Both the position numbers and the translations under genes were made by a program. The notes under the pieces were generated by a model. That model worked only from the letters and a program-made list of their open reading frames with translations, was not told where the DNA came from and did not search any database. From Oxyruncus cristatus (lineage: Eukaryota; Chordata; Aves; Passeriformes; Cotingidae): a DNA stretch of 64,000 nucleotides. The stretch lies in the NCBI GenBank assembly GCA_013399855.1, contig VXAY01006085.1:1040685-1104684 (forward strand), in the 5' to 3' direction. Numbering within the stretch: the first letter of the stretch is position 1; every line of letters begins with the position of its first letter. Shown here one piece after another: positions 1 to 12,120 of the stretch.

Positions 1-3000
1 CTGATTATAGATTTTGTCTAAATGCTGATACATCCAATTGCTTTTAGAAGAGAGAGACTTTATAGACCTCTGAGCTTGAGTCTGTGTTTAAAGCTGATGA
101 GAAACAGGAACATGACAGAATCTTATTCTTACAGGGGGCTTGAAAGTTAAAACTGACAAGGATCCACAGGCTGCCACAGACATTTCAAGAAGATGGGACA
201 GAGGAAAGAAAATATACTCCAAGGGTGCATTTTAATCACTGGATTAAGTAGCTATAAAACTGGGCTGCTGCCACAAATAGTGTTCCTCCTCCCTTCCTGA
301 GATCTCACACTTGTACATCCACCAAGTCAGATCAACTCTCTGACTCAGGTGAAAAACAAGGGATTTATTTATCTGCAGTCAGCTCTCTGCCACTTTGACT
401 CACTGAGAAGCCACACAAACGCAGTATTGTTGCAAGTGATGATTGTGAAAACTACCCTTAGGGAATATGATGGAGTTTCAGAAGATCAGAATCTTTTGAC
501 GTTATTGTCCAACGCAAACAAGTAGTGTGTTCCTCCTCTCAGGAAAGAAATGGTTTGTTGCTCTAAAGAGTTTCATAGTCTCATCTAACTCATTTAAATG
601 ATTTTGGTTTTTTTCTCTCCATTTTGAAAAATCTACATTGTGGTTTGTTTTGATAGCAAGTTCATAAACCATATTTATTATTTTAAAGGATTTTCTTATG
701 CTTTCCCACCTGCTGTACATAGTTTAAAAATTCTGGATAAACCAGAAGCCACTCAATTAACAATCTGGTATTTTTTCACACCCACACCTTTCTTTACTGA
801 GCCCTGGATTCTGTGATATACTAGAATTTGTCTCAGTTGGCAAGTGTCATGCAGTGTGGCAGACCACAGAAGATTCTCCCAGCCTAGAGGAATCATGTGT
901 AGGAAGAAAGATGCCATACATATTGCTATGCTAATGATCTTCACAGAGACAGCACAACACTGCTGAAAAACATAAAAAATTCCCAATGTTTCAATGCCCC
1001 TGAACTGAAACAACATGGAAATTCCTTAATAGCTAATTTAAATTAAAAAATACCCTGTAATTACAGTAATTAGCAATTTTGCCTAGGCTTCTGGTAACTT
1101 TAATTAATTATGGATGCCAATAGGTTAAATGAGCTATTAGGGATGTCAATGACTAGCCTGGTTAAAGAATGCTTTATATGTTTGCTTATTTTTTCCTTTT
1201 TTAATTCGACCACCCTCTTCATTCTGTCCTGCACAAAGAATTTGTGGCCAAAAGGTTTTGACAAAAGCATTTACCAAGCTCTTGCTTAGATACTTACTTA
1301 TATGGGGAAATGGAATAAATCAATCCTAAAGCCACAGGATAATAACACAGAAAGTAGACCTTGAATAGATTTCCCGGTTGACTAGGAGTCATGAAAGATG
1401 GTGGCTCAAAACCACCTCCACAGCAATAGAGCAAGCTCATGCAACTCAGAGGATGTCAAGCCACTATATTGAAGAGTCTTTATGGATTAAGATAGACTTA
1501 ATCATATTAACTTCAATAATTCAGTTGTTGCCTTGCTCTACAGAATATGCTACTAGACTTGTAAATTTGCTTTTTACGAAAAATTTACTTACTTTTTCTC
1601 TCACATGTCTTTATTTAGACTATGAAGAGGTTTTAAGTCTGGCTAAATATTTAGGTTTAACGTAAGTTAATAGATATGTTTCACTGCTGTTGTGACTTGA
1701 AAAACCAAGAGGATGTGACACCAGAGTTGCACTCACAAGTTCATTCTGCTGATAATTCATCTGAATTTTTCTCATCTCTGAGCACTTTGATCTGATAGTG
1801 TCTTAAGGCACTCAGATCAGTATGGATACTCCAAGTCCTACTGCTCTTACATAAGTACAGTCACTTCTGGCATTTCCAACTTACTTTGACCTTGGCCATA
1901 GTATACAGTAGAAACTCACACTGATCTAGAGACTTAGAAGCACTTCCTTGGCCACTCTCCCCCTAGACCTCCTACTGCTTTTTTGTTTTCCCCTCTAAGT
2001 GTGCCCCAGTGCTTTTTCTCCCAGTCCCAAGTAATTTGTGATCTGGAAAAACTACAGGGACTTTTTTTTTTAATATGAGAAAGGGTGTACAAAGTAGGTT
2101 TTCTTTGTCACTATAGAAACAAACAGTTCTTCAACAGAGTCTGTGAAGCAGTTGCTATTTCATACTTGTTTACTTGTAAATTGTTTGAAACAGAAGGACA
2201 AAAAGCTCCAGTACAGCTTAAGAATATACTGTCTCACTCTTTTCATTAGCGCAGAGTGACGCCAAAATTCTGGCATCTCAAGGCAGTGTTGTCCTTCCAA
2301 ATGCATAGCTGCAAAACAACAATATGCAAATAATAACAGAAAAATTAGTTGATTATAATTAGCACAACATGGGCTGAAAATATAATTAATTAACTATATT
2401 TAATTGACTAATTGAAACTTCCAGCATGACAGGAACTTATTTCAAATTCTTCACTGAATTCCCAAATACTTACTAGTAGGCCAGAGAAAAAAGGAAAGTT
2501 TGCCTCTGCTTCTGGTGCACCCATTTCAGGATGAGATTGGTGGCCAGCCTAAGTGTTTTGTCCTCTTGATTCACCCCTTCCACCCTGACTTGGTGAAGGT
2601 CTATGCCGAGGATTTGCCTTTATTTAGGTCAGTTACCATTCAAAGGGATTTTTTTTTTTGTTTGAATTTTTGGGGGTTTTTTTAATGGTGAGGAGGAGAC
2701 AGACAGACATACTTCCTTAAGGGGATATTTGCATAAGCTACATCTTCTTGGGACTTAGGACATAGATTCATTTTCAAAAAAAATGTGCTTGTGTTCTGAA
2801 TGTTTATGATAGCTTTAAGATAATGAGCATGACATCAGTTCATACGAGTGAGTAGTCAGCAAGTCATATCTAAACATTAAGGCATATCTGAAATGCCTAG
2901 CTATTATGATAATAAGTTCAAATGGTTCAGTATAGGCAAATAAGCATAAGTAGACATGATAGTATGATCTCAAGCTGAGCTGTTCAAAGATAATGGACCT

Positions 3001-3942
3001 GTAACAGCAGAGGAAAAATGTTACATACTGAAATTCACAGCAGAACAAGGGAAAACAGAAATTTATTGCCAGTCAGAAAACATATCAGAACTGAAGTAAG
3101 CAAAAAATTTGATAAATGCCTAGTCATGTCTAATTTAATACAGCAGACCTACTTAGTTTCATATTGCAACACAAATGAAGTCCTTTGATAATTCTTAGAA
3201 GTTCTACTTATTAGTATTAAATACATAAACAATGATAAATGTCTGTGACATTCAGTCATCTTAATGAAGCAGATAATTTGGCTCCTTTTTTTTTTCTTTC
3301 TGCTTGTACCCTGAGATAAAAAGCAGGAAAAAGATTTAGAGAAAATTTTCTGTCCTGAATCTGGGCTTAGTATCCTATGACAGTATTCTAAAAGGCACCT
3401 CAGAATTTTTAAGCAAACCTAGCATGACCATACAATTCTCAAAGCTTGTATCTTATTTTCAGAGTATCTAGAACCCTTAAGCCTCTTAGGTTCATTAATG
3501 TGTTCAAAGACTCTCCAAAGTCTTACGGAGCCTCAGTTCAGTAATGCCAAGTCCTGAGACACAACACTTAAATACCTTTGTGTGTCTTGCAATTCTTTTA
3601 GGACTTTATTCCATTGAAAATAATGGAAAATTCACCAATTTTATTGTCTGTTTATATTTGTTATTCACAGTGGTGGATTTATGTTATGGTAGAATTTATC
3701 TTCAGATAATTAAAAAAAAATTTAACACTGCAGACAAGGCAGACATAATAATGTGAAAATAATATAGTTTGCTGTTAGGCTAAAAATAGATGATGAAATG
3801 GTTAATGTGGAATTTTTTTTTTGCATCTCCTGACAAACCACAAAGATAAAATGTTACTGCAAATAATTTATTTCACCTAAATCTGACAATGAAATCCCAC
3901 TTGTATATTCTATTTATTAGGTTAATATATCTTAATTAAAAG
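1..3942. other. Unique AT-rich non-coding DNA
   Basis: No coding region can be supported here. The open frames are all under 100 codons, lack recognisable domains and have no convincing splice context. The sequence holds ordinary short homopolymers and two stretches rich in TAAT/ATTA words (about 1020-1150 and 2330-2420), the second annotated separately. No interspersed repeat was recognised. It could be intergenic or intronic; the sequence alone does not decide. Confidence 0.6.
2340..2416. promoter_or_regulatory. Cluster of homeodomain-type TAAT motifs in an imperfect inverted repeat
   Basis: Within about 75 bp there are repeated ATTAG, TAATTA, TTAATTAA and ACTAATT words, the core recognised by many homeodomain proteins. 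The left part (from 2343, AATTAGTTGATTA) and the right part (ending near 2414, TTAATTGACTAATT) form an imperfect inverted repeat. Such clusters occur in conserved enhancers, but they also arise by chance in AT-rich DNA. Regulatory function is inference; conservation has not been tested. Confidence 0.2.
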
Positions 3943-4011
3943 ACAAAAAAACCCCAAACAACAACAACAAAAAAACCCCAACCAAACAAAAACAAACAAA
4001 CCAAAAAACCA
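3943..4011. repeat. A/C-only low-complexity tract, (CAAA)n/(CAA)n-like
   Basis: Every base from 3943 to 4011 is A or C. The tract mixes CAA, CAAA and CCCC words, and the word AAAAAAACCCCAA occurs twice. The opposite strand is T/G only. It looks like a degenerate simple repeat, perhaps grown from a poly(A) tail. No retroposon body was recognised beside it. Confidence 0.85.
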
Positions 4012-4610
4012 TTTGATATTAAAAAAAAATTGAGTGCTTAGTTTAAAATTTAGTAATTACATGTAAGATCAATTTATGTGGCTGGTTACATCCCAATACT
4101 TTTGCTCCACTCTACAGTCAAACTTGTCACAAACATTCTTACTTTCACCCTATTCACCCTGAATGGAACTAAGGCAGCGTTTCAGTTATTACTAATGATG
4201 AGTAATATGTTATAGCTTTTTTTCCCAGGCCATTTGGCTCTTTTATGTGGTGATGAAGATGAACTTTAATTTTGTCACTGTCATTACCAAGATTTCAACA
4301 AGAGCAAGAGAAGCACAGTAAGAAGGTTGCCTGTAAAATCAATCTGATGTTTTAATATGTTCAGTTTGGCTCATTTGACTCCAATGCACAACCTTGAAAT
4401 AAAACCAAAGTTGTATTATATAGGCTTTGAATATGTCAGCCTGATTAAGGCTGAAGCTCTTTTATATTCCTGAAAGTCTATAATATCCTAAAACTAAACA
4501 TCATAAAGTAGTTTTAAAAGCAACAAATTTATTTAAGAAATGCTTTAATGGCTAGTAAAAGTAATCAAAATCTGAAAAACTGTTTAGGTTGCTAGCCCCA
4601 GTATGAGCAT
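4012..4610. other. Unique non-coding DNA upstream of a CR1 insertion
   Basis: AT-rich sequence with no supported gene and no recognised repeat. The upstream boundary of the following CR1 copy is diffuse, so the last tens of bases could already belong to that element. Confidence 0.5.
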
Positions 4611-6125
4611 TTAAGACCAGTTTATAGAGCCTGATGGGATTCATCCCAGAATACTGAGAGAGTTGGCTGAGGTTACTGTGGAACTTTTCTCCATTTTTAT
4701 CAATGGTATTGGAAATCTGGAGAGATCCCAGTTAAACAGAAGCTAGGAAATGTTATTTCAGAAAGGGCAAGAAAACAGATCCTAGTAATTATAGGCCTGA
4801 CAGTCTTACTTTGGTGACTGGTAAAATTATAGAGAAGATTATTCTGTGTATATTGAAAAACACTTGAAAGACAATGCAGTCATATGTCAAAGCCAACATG
4901 GGTTCATGAAGGGAAAGTCTTGACTTAATGAGTAACCTGTCATGACAAGGTTATTTTCCTAGTGCGTGGAGGAAAGGTAGTGCATGTGTGGTTGGTTGTT
5001 GGCTTTTTTTATTTTATTTTAACAGAGCTTATGACACTGTCTTTCCCAGTATCCTTCAGGACAAAATGTCCAGTACATAGCTAGACATGTACACATTACA
5101 ATGAGTGGACAACTGGATGAAGAGCTGGGCTGGAAGAATTTGTAGCAAATGGAGTAATATCTGGCTGGTAGCCAGTCATGGATGGGATTCCATATGACTC
5201 AATTTTAGGGCCCTTTCATTGTCTTCAATATTTTTATCAATGACCTGGACACTGGAGTTGAGTGCGCACCAAGTTTTTGACTATACAAAATTTCGATAAA
5301 TTGTTGATTCCCTTTGAGGTAGAAAGGGAGATCTTGATAGACTAGAGATCTTGATAGACTAGAGATCTTGATAGACTAGAGCACTGGGCAGCATCAACCA
5401 TATGAAACAAGGACACATTTCAGATTCCGTAGATAGAACAGTGGAATCCTGAATATATGTACAGAATGGGGGCAAGAGACTGTAGTGCAGAAAGGGATAT
5501 TGGTTTTTGTTAATGGTAAACTCAATATGCATAAATAATGTGCCCTGGCAGCCAAAAGGTCTAATCATATCCTGGAGTATATGAAGTACAGAAGAGCTAA
5601 AGAGTGGAAAGGAGTGATTGTCCTGCAATACTCAGCATGGGTGCAGTTTTGAGCTCCATAATATAAGAATATAGAAGTATTAGAATGTGTCCATAGGAGA
5701 ACAACAAAGATCAGGGTGAGTAACTGAGGATGCTTAGTTTGTTCAGCTTGGAAAAGAGGAGGCTGAGGTGTAACCTCATTGCTATCTACAACTTCATAAT
5801 GAAGGTGAGCAGAGAGGGAAGTACTGATCTTTTCTCTCGTGTGTCCATTGATTGAATGAAAAGAATGGTTTAAAAACCTATATCATGGGAAGTTCAGATT
5901 GGACACTAAGAAAAAGTAATTTAATGATAAGGTGGTCAATCATTAGAACAATCTCCCCAGGGAAAATTTATGACCCAAAGTCTGTTGGTGTTCAAGACAT
6001 GTGTGTAAAATGTTCTTTGATATATGGTTTTATTTCTAGGTTTCATTGTGTGGAATCAGGAGTTGAACTTGATGATCTTCTTGGGTCCCTTCCAAATCAG
6101 GATATTCTAGGATTTTATGATCCTG
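4611..6125 (+). mobile_element. CR1 LINE, 5'-truncated, ORF2 remnant through 3' end
   Basis: This is the largest repeat of the window. It follows the avian CR1 layout: the reverse-transcriptase part of ORF2 (near 4640-5400, with phrases such as GGCCTGACAGTCTTAC and AGCCAACATGGGTTCATGA), the C-terminal region (CTGGCAGCCAAAAGG near 5545), the segment TTTGTTCAGCTTGGAAAAGAGGA near 5737, the CTCCCCAGGG segment near 5953, and the terminal TTGATGATCTTCTTGGGTCC near 6070 leading into a decayed ATTCTATGAT-type tail. CR1 elements usually insert as 5'-truncated copies without clear target-site duplications, as here. The frame is broken many times, so no reverse transcriptase is encoded. An internal 17-bp unit is present in three copies at 5328-5378. 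Many substitutions from the remembered consensus suggest an old insertion; subfamily not assigned. Confidence 0.93.
5328..5378 (+). repeat. Tandem repeat, 3 x 17 bp, inside CR1 ORF2
   Basis: The unit GAGATCTTGATAGACTA is repeated three times without a mismatch (5328-5344, 5345-5361, 5362-5378). A CR1 copy normally has a single such unit before the GAGCACTGGGCA segment, so two units were added after insertion, probably by replication slippage. The identity of the units compared with the diverged element around them implies the duplication is recent. Confidence 0.95.
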
Positions 6126-6994
6126 TGTTTCTAATGGGAGTCCACACAGTTCAGGAATTTGTCCTCAGCAATTGTTAATTTTCTGCTTTTTCTTATCGGA
6201 TTTTGTGTTCTTGGGCACTGTTGATGAGGTAAAGACTGTACAGATTTTCTGACTCTTCTAGGGAAGAAAATTTTACTGTAAATATGCCATCCTCATGAAA
6301 GGAAACTTGAGACAGAGGATGAAACACAAAATACCAAGATCTTCTTGATCTGGAATGGAAGTGAATTTTCTTTCTAACAGGCAGATAGAGAAGAAAGAAT
6401 AATCTCTCTGCCTGGTGAAAGCAGCATAAAAACTCCAGCAATTTTTCCAGTTAAAATTTGAATGTTAGAGAGAGACGGAACATCCCCAACTTCTCTCTCA
6501 AGAGTCAGTTTCACACTCTGATAGGTAACAGGGACTTGAAACAAACATTTTAACAGCCCTGGAGTTCTGATATGCACTCAACTCAATACCGTAACTTTCC
6601 AGAAATTTGCTTGCAGTTTTTACTTTAGTTCAGACACATTTTTCATTTCTATAAAACTTTCTCTGTATTAAATAATCAGTATTTTGTCACAGGTTTTGCA
6701 TCACTTAAATATTAGTAAACTAGTTCCATGTTCCATCTTGATTATAATTTAAACTTGTTAAATGTATTATCTGGCTCTTTCAATCTTTCAGTACCCCCAT
6801 GTATCATTCCCTCTACCTTTCTTATCAATTGTGTGACTTTTTTTGCAGTTTCCTTCAAATTTGTCAATACCCCTCACAAGCAGAAAGACAGAACCAATTG
6901 TACTGGTTTAGATGTTTGTTCTAAACAGTTACATATCGAAGTATTATTAACGCATTGATCTAGGTGCAATGATATTTGTCAGGAAAGGATGTCA
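6126..6994. other. Unique non-coding DNA
   Basis: Sequence between the CR1 3' end and a possible ancient SINE. The short open frames on both strands have no recognisable content. Nothing else was seen. Confidence 0.5.
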
Positions 6995-7086
6995 CAGTGG
7001 TTTAAATGCTACCCTGGGCCTCAAAAGATTTGGACCTATTTCTTTTAAAAAGTAGAGACATCTTCTGTAATTTCAGACAAATCCTT
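6995..7086 (+). mobile_element. Possible ancient MIR-type (CORE) SINE remnant
   Basis: The order of short matches follows MIR-type SINEs of amniotes: CACAGTGGTTTAAATGCT at the start, then CTGGGCCTCAAAAGATTTGG followed by TATTTC, then CTTCTGTAATTTCAGACAAATCC, corresponding to the GGGCAAGTCAC region. Agreement is moderate and the expected CTCAGTTTCC segment after it is missing. A chance resemblance is possible; a profile search against MIR would decide. Confidence 0.4.
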
Positions 7087-9369
7087 TACAGCCAAATGCC
7101 AACAAAGTCCTTATGGCAGACCTTCACTATGCATTTCTGGGCAGGGTGGTGGCCACTGAGCAGCCCATGTGGCTGCACGTGGCTCTCTGAAGCAGCTTGC
7201 AGAGTTCCACGTTTGAGCCCTAGCTTGGGATAAGTGTTGTATTTAGGTGGATTAACAGTGTTTCTACGTTTATAATAAGAGTATGTCAGGTGAATTAGCA
7301 TAGCCACCACACTGTGCTAAGGTGGCTATTTCCGTGGTTGGTTCTTCTCTGTAATGTCCAAGACCATGTTCAGTGAGCATGGTAGTCATGTATTTTAATG
7401 CTATAGCTGTCTCACTACCATATATTTGAATCTAATGTCTCAGTGTTCATGAGGTTTCAGAAATTAGGATGAGAATCTGATCTCCAATTAGATGCAAAGT
7501 CATAGCTCTATTTCGGTTACCAGCCCTGGAATCTCTGCAACACATTGCTGTGAATAACACAAACATGACCTGTCTAAAAGATTGCTGGTACTAGGTTCAG
7601 TTACTTAAGGAAACCACTCCTGGGCTTTGGCCCCTGTTCTCCAGCCATGCAATTTACCACATTCAATTCCCTATTGGACGAGGAAGTGGGGATGGATATG
7701 GTGGTACAAGCTGTCATTCAAAAGGAAACACAAAGCATAATGCATATCTGAAATCATGTTCCTTTCTATGACTGGCATTCTGTTCAGGAAATACCAACTC
7801 ATTCTACCTGGAATACACAGTCTTGAATGCTTCTTCTTTTTTTAGGTATCTACAACAATTCTCTTAAAGAAATGTCCTTTCATAATAACAGCTAAGTAAT
7901 TAGAACACTTATTTAGGAAAAGAGAAACACAAGAAAGGGGCCTTAACAGCATTCAGCTTTAGACATTTAAGTATGACTAAGATATGAGGTCAGTCACTTA
8001 GGCTTCCTATATAATTATTGCAAAAAGACAAGCTCCTCCAGGGGATTATTCAGAGCAGGAATTTAACTTTGAAAGTCAAGTAAATTATATGCCTAAAGTT
8101 AGGAGAATTGAATAACCCTGAGTAACCCTTAATAGCGGATGCAATTGCTTGGCTTGATGAGTTCCTAGCCAACAGTCTGGCAAATGTTTAAAGTGAACCC
8201 AAGACCTCCTCTAGTCCCTTAAATAAACAGTATTTGTTCAGTGGAAGGGTAGGTAGAGTTCATAAAACTATGTGACATGAGAATACTTCTGAGTCCAAGA
8301 TCTAGCCTCTTAAAGGAGACCAGAAACTGTGAAAATGTGCCACAGAAGCATCTCAGTCTATGAACCTTACAGCCAGATGTACAGTGTAGTTAAAGGCAGA
8401 GTTCTGGTAGGTGAAGAGGGAGTCACCAAGATCTCAGGAACTTTAACCATGAGCAACACAGGTTTAGGTCAGTGCTGATGCATTTACAGTTTGGGGACAC
8501 GATTCCTTTCTCAGTGATTCTTGATTAAAGAGATGATCAGTTTAAAATGTAGGTGGCTGTTAAGTTTATTTAGAATTATATTTTATTTCAATACTCGGGA
8601 TGATTAGGATTTTTTGGGGGCAGAATCAAATATATTTTACATATTGTATGACCTATATTCAAACACATAATTGTGTTTCTTTGTTCTCTTTTTTCTCTAT
8701 CCTTTTATTTTGGCGAGTAAGTTTGAACTCATTCCTGCAGTTGTGGCAAAGACTAGTTTTTATACTAGTTAAAACACTCAGGTAGGAAGTACTGTATACA
8801 CAGAGGTGATCAAAGTTTGGTTTCCTTGGCAGTGAAAATGTTCCCACCATTAAACTAGTGGACCCTAGAAGAGAGGCAGTGTAGGAGGCAGAGCTGGTGC
8901 CTTGCATTAATTCATTATAATCACTTCAGGGCAGTCAGTATCTCTTTAACACCGTAACTACTAGAAAAGCCTTCTATTGGTTCTAGTTACTAATCTTCCT
9001 GTATCTATCGACTCCGTATTTATAAGACAAAAATAATAGTATCTTCAAATAATTTTCTACAAAATATTTTCCTTGCAGAGCTATGATATGGTTGAATGTT
9101 CTAGAGATTTTGAGATACCCAAGTATTATGGCATGAGGGATAATTAAGACCCCTCAAGAGATGGCAGGAAGCCTAAAACTCTATGGTTTAACGTGCTGCT
9201 CTCTATCAAACCTGAGTTAATTTACTTTCCTTTATTGGTTTTCAACATTATTCCTTCATGATACTCTCTCATTTTGGGTATACACAGTCTATATGTGTGT
9301 GCAGGTACAAGCTCACTTATTTTCCTCTGTGATAAAATAAAATATCCTTAACTGGTTTTTTTGTCCTAT
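7087..9369. other. Unique non-coding DNA
   Basis: About 2.3 kb of AT-rich sequence with no supported coding exon and no recognised repeat. Open frames are short and appear on both strands without preference. Confidence 0.55.
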
Positions 9370-9399
9370 TATATACATATATATATATATATATATATG
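9370..9399. repeat. (TA)n microsatellite
   Basis: About 30 bases of near-perfect TA dinucleotides with one C interruption near the start (ATATACATAT). It is likely length-polymorphic. Confidence 0.93.
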
Positions 9400-9769
9400 T
9401 GAAACAGATCAACAGATACTCACTTGCGAGTTTCATTAACGTGCCATTAATCCCATTTCTGGTTCATTAACAAAGATGTTAACTACTGCAAGACTTAACA
9501 TTGATTTCTTTCCACACTATTATTTACTTCTTCCCATTCAATACAATGCCATTTATCATGACTATTCATTAACAGACCTTCTATAATGCTCATTTTACAT
9601 GGCTTGTTTAGAATTAAATTTAGAATAAGAATATTTTTCTTGTTTGTTTTTTCGTATGCAGTGCTGAAACTTGCCAAACATCAAAGCCTTTCACATATTG
9701 CATTTGCTCTGTCTTACAGTATTTGGCCCCCTTAGATAAGGTCAGTTGTACAAAAGATGACTGTATCAG
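9400..9769. other. Unique non-coding DNA
   Basis: AT-rich sequence between the TA repeat and a CR1 copy. No gene or repeat was recognised. Confidence 0.5.
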
Positions 9770-10065
9770 ATCACAGAATGGTTGAGATTGGAAGGGACCT
9801 CTGGAGGTCATCATGTTCAATTCCCCTTCTCAAGAAAAGTCACCTACCGTAGGTTGCCCAGGATCATGTCCAAATTGATTTTTAATATCTGCAAGGCTGG
9901 AGACTCAACAACTTCCCTGGGCAATCTGTTTCATTGGTCATCCTTACAGTAAAAATTGTTTCCTTATGTTCAGGCAAAATCTCCCATATTTTAATTTGTG
10001 CCTATTGCCTCTTATGCTGTCACTGGACACCACTGAAACGAGCCTGGCAAAGCCATTTCCTTCAC
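9770..10065 (-). mobile_element. CR1 LINE 3' fragment, minus strand
   Basis: Read on the plus strand this begins TCACAGAATGGTTGAGATTG and GAAGGGACCTCTGGAGGTCATC, the reverse complement of the avian CR1 3' terminus. It continues through TTGCCCAGGATCATGTCCA, GACTCAACAACTTCCCTGGGCAA and GTCACTGGACACCACTGA, the next segments toward the element's interior. The copy is 5'-truncated (right-hand side) about 300 bp from the 3' end. Similarity fades near 10065. Noncoding. Confidence 0.92.
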
Positions 10066-11439
10066 CTAGCAGTGGCTGGAAGACTGGAAGCTGAAGCCAG
10101 GGAAACTGGAAATTAAAGCACATACGTAAACAGAGATGGTGACCACTTGCTGCAACAGAGTACCACATGGGTGTGGTCCACATGGGTGTGTCAGTACTTA
10201 AGGGTGGTGGATGTCTGCTCACAAACTAAGTAGTATATAGAAGTGACACTGAAGTCAGATAATATATTTGGGTTGAAAGGAGATGCACTTCTCCTGATGT
10301 GAAAACAAGGGAAAATATCTGCCAGAAGAATTCTGCTTTAGCAGTTCTGACTGAACGATCTCAATTTGAAATAGCAATTTATAAATATTACAGCAGCTAG
10401 AATTCCAGAATAATGTCAATCTGCTCCTGCAAAGATGCGAGGAACATTTCTTCTGGTAAAAAGACAGTCCACTTTAAAATGCAATCTCACTTCCCTACTG
10501 TGTCACGCTATACCCAACAGTGCCTCTCTTTTCATAAAGATGTCTAGACATCTGCTAATGCTCATTGCTTTGATGACAACTTATTCCATATGTGTCCTGT
10601 CTCAAAGAAATTACACTGCCTGAAACTGGCATTTCTTCCTGTTTCTATCTTTCAGATGGTGTGTGCTCTTATTTTGAACCGAAGTACCCCACTCCTTGAT
10701 GCTAGCCTGTAAACAGTTTGACATTCAAAAGACCAATTGTGCATAAACTTGCCTATTTTAATGCTCTGATACCATTTTCCCCTGCTCCTCTCTTACACCT
10801 GTAGGACATTGCAGCTGGAGGTATTTCCCTTCTCTTCTGTCTACACTACCTTCCTCTCTTTCCCTCCAACGTTTCTGGCTTTTTCCATACCTTCTCAGCT
10901 CGCTTTCCTTTACTCGTGGCCTTGGTGTACTGGACTTCTCCTTATCAGTTTTAGTTTACTTCCTCCTTTGAAATGGGGTGGCGGGAGGCTGGCAAGGTGT
11001 GTGTTTCAGAGTAGAGCAAATCCTCCTCTCACCTGCTGAGCAGCAGATGCTGTCTCCAGAGGAGCTGCTTGGGCAGGACAGCAACAGGACCTGATCCTCT
11101 TGACACTTGCACTTGTTTAGCTCAGGTGCCTTGACATCTATGAAAGAGCAGCTGGGGCCAAGAGGGAAAAGGAGCCAGAAGAGGCAGCCCTCAGTTTGCC
11201 TGGATACACTGAGGTAGTCTGAAAACAGCAGCGTGCCTCCTGATTACACCTCTGCCCTGATCTGCAGCTTTCTCTGTTGGCTGTATGTTCAAACAGGGCA
11301 GGCCAGGAGTTGTTCAGCCCTAGCTTTCCCCTTCCCTCCCGCTCAACAAGCCAAACAAACTTGCCTATTGAGTTTATTTACAAGTAATTTTATAGAGGGA
11401 TCTGAGTTTGTTTTTGCAGTGACAGCAAAGATGTAAAGT
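10066..11439. other. Unique non-coding DNA with a moderately GC-richer stretch
   Basis: No gene is supported. A 16-bp motif around CCACATGGGTGTG is duplicated in tandem near 10166-10196. From about 10800 to 11330 the sequence is pyrimidine-rich and somewhat richer in GC than its surroundings. The frames there (for example 10809-11039) show no domain or homology I recognise. Confidence 0.5.
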
Positions 11440-12120
11440 GAGCCACTGTTCTAAAATGGAAGCCTCTCAGCATTGTTTGATGCCCTGGAGAGGTTTCTGG
11501 CACTAACGTGACTTCAGCTCTCTGAGTAATGCTTTCTCTAACAATATTGCCAAGTGTTAATTAAAAAAGAAATGAGAGTTAGTTCTTTGACCTGGTTGTA
11601 GTTCTGCATTAGAACTGTGTTTACCAAGTCGCTTTGAATTTTAAAGAAATAAAAAAAGGTAAATCCTCTTGTGTTTTAAAAGCACACTGTAATTTTATAC
11701 ATTATGTATCGTGCCCTGAAAATGTCTTGAAAACACAAAAAGAAAAAAAAGGACAGGTATAACCCCTATGCCAATTAATATTTTTCACTGGATATTAATT
11801 TGTGGGCATTAGCCCCTTTTAATTGACCTTTAGACATATGATTAGACAGACAGTAAGCTCTGCTGACCAGCACATATATAATTAGCAAATAGCAAGGTGA
11901 GGTAGAACTGGTTTAATCTCATTTCATCCCTGAGACTTTATCACCATTTGGCCTAGTTCCCTTTATCCAGAGATAACAGCTTTATTTGGCAGTGAATTAA
12001 AGAACCAAGTAGCTTTGCATTGTAATATAGGTCAAACAAAACCAGCACATTTGGTGTTGGGCTACTTGACAAGCAAAATGCCTGGAGACTGTTGGGGGTG
12101 GGAATAAAGCAAAGGGTTGT
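11440..12120. promoter_or_regulatory. Candidate conserved non-coding element
   Basis: This block has the texture of vertebrate conserved non-coding elements. It combines TTAATTAAAA, ATATTAATTTG, TTTTAATTGACC and ATATAATTAGC motifs with a compact mixed-composition core (CAGAGATAACAGCTTTATTT near 11969, AGCTTTGCATTGTAATAT near 12011). It contains no transposon or simple repeat. This is pattern-based inference only: constraint cannot be seen from one sequence. Confidence 0.25.

Noticed and set aside
5852..6178. 108-codon plus-strand ORF
   Set aside because: It lies entirely in the untranslated 3' part of the CR1 copy and runs through its tail; it is a chance frame in a transposon.
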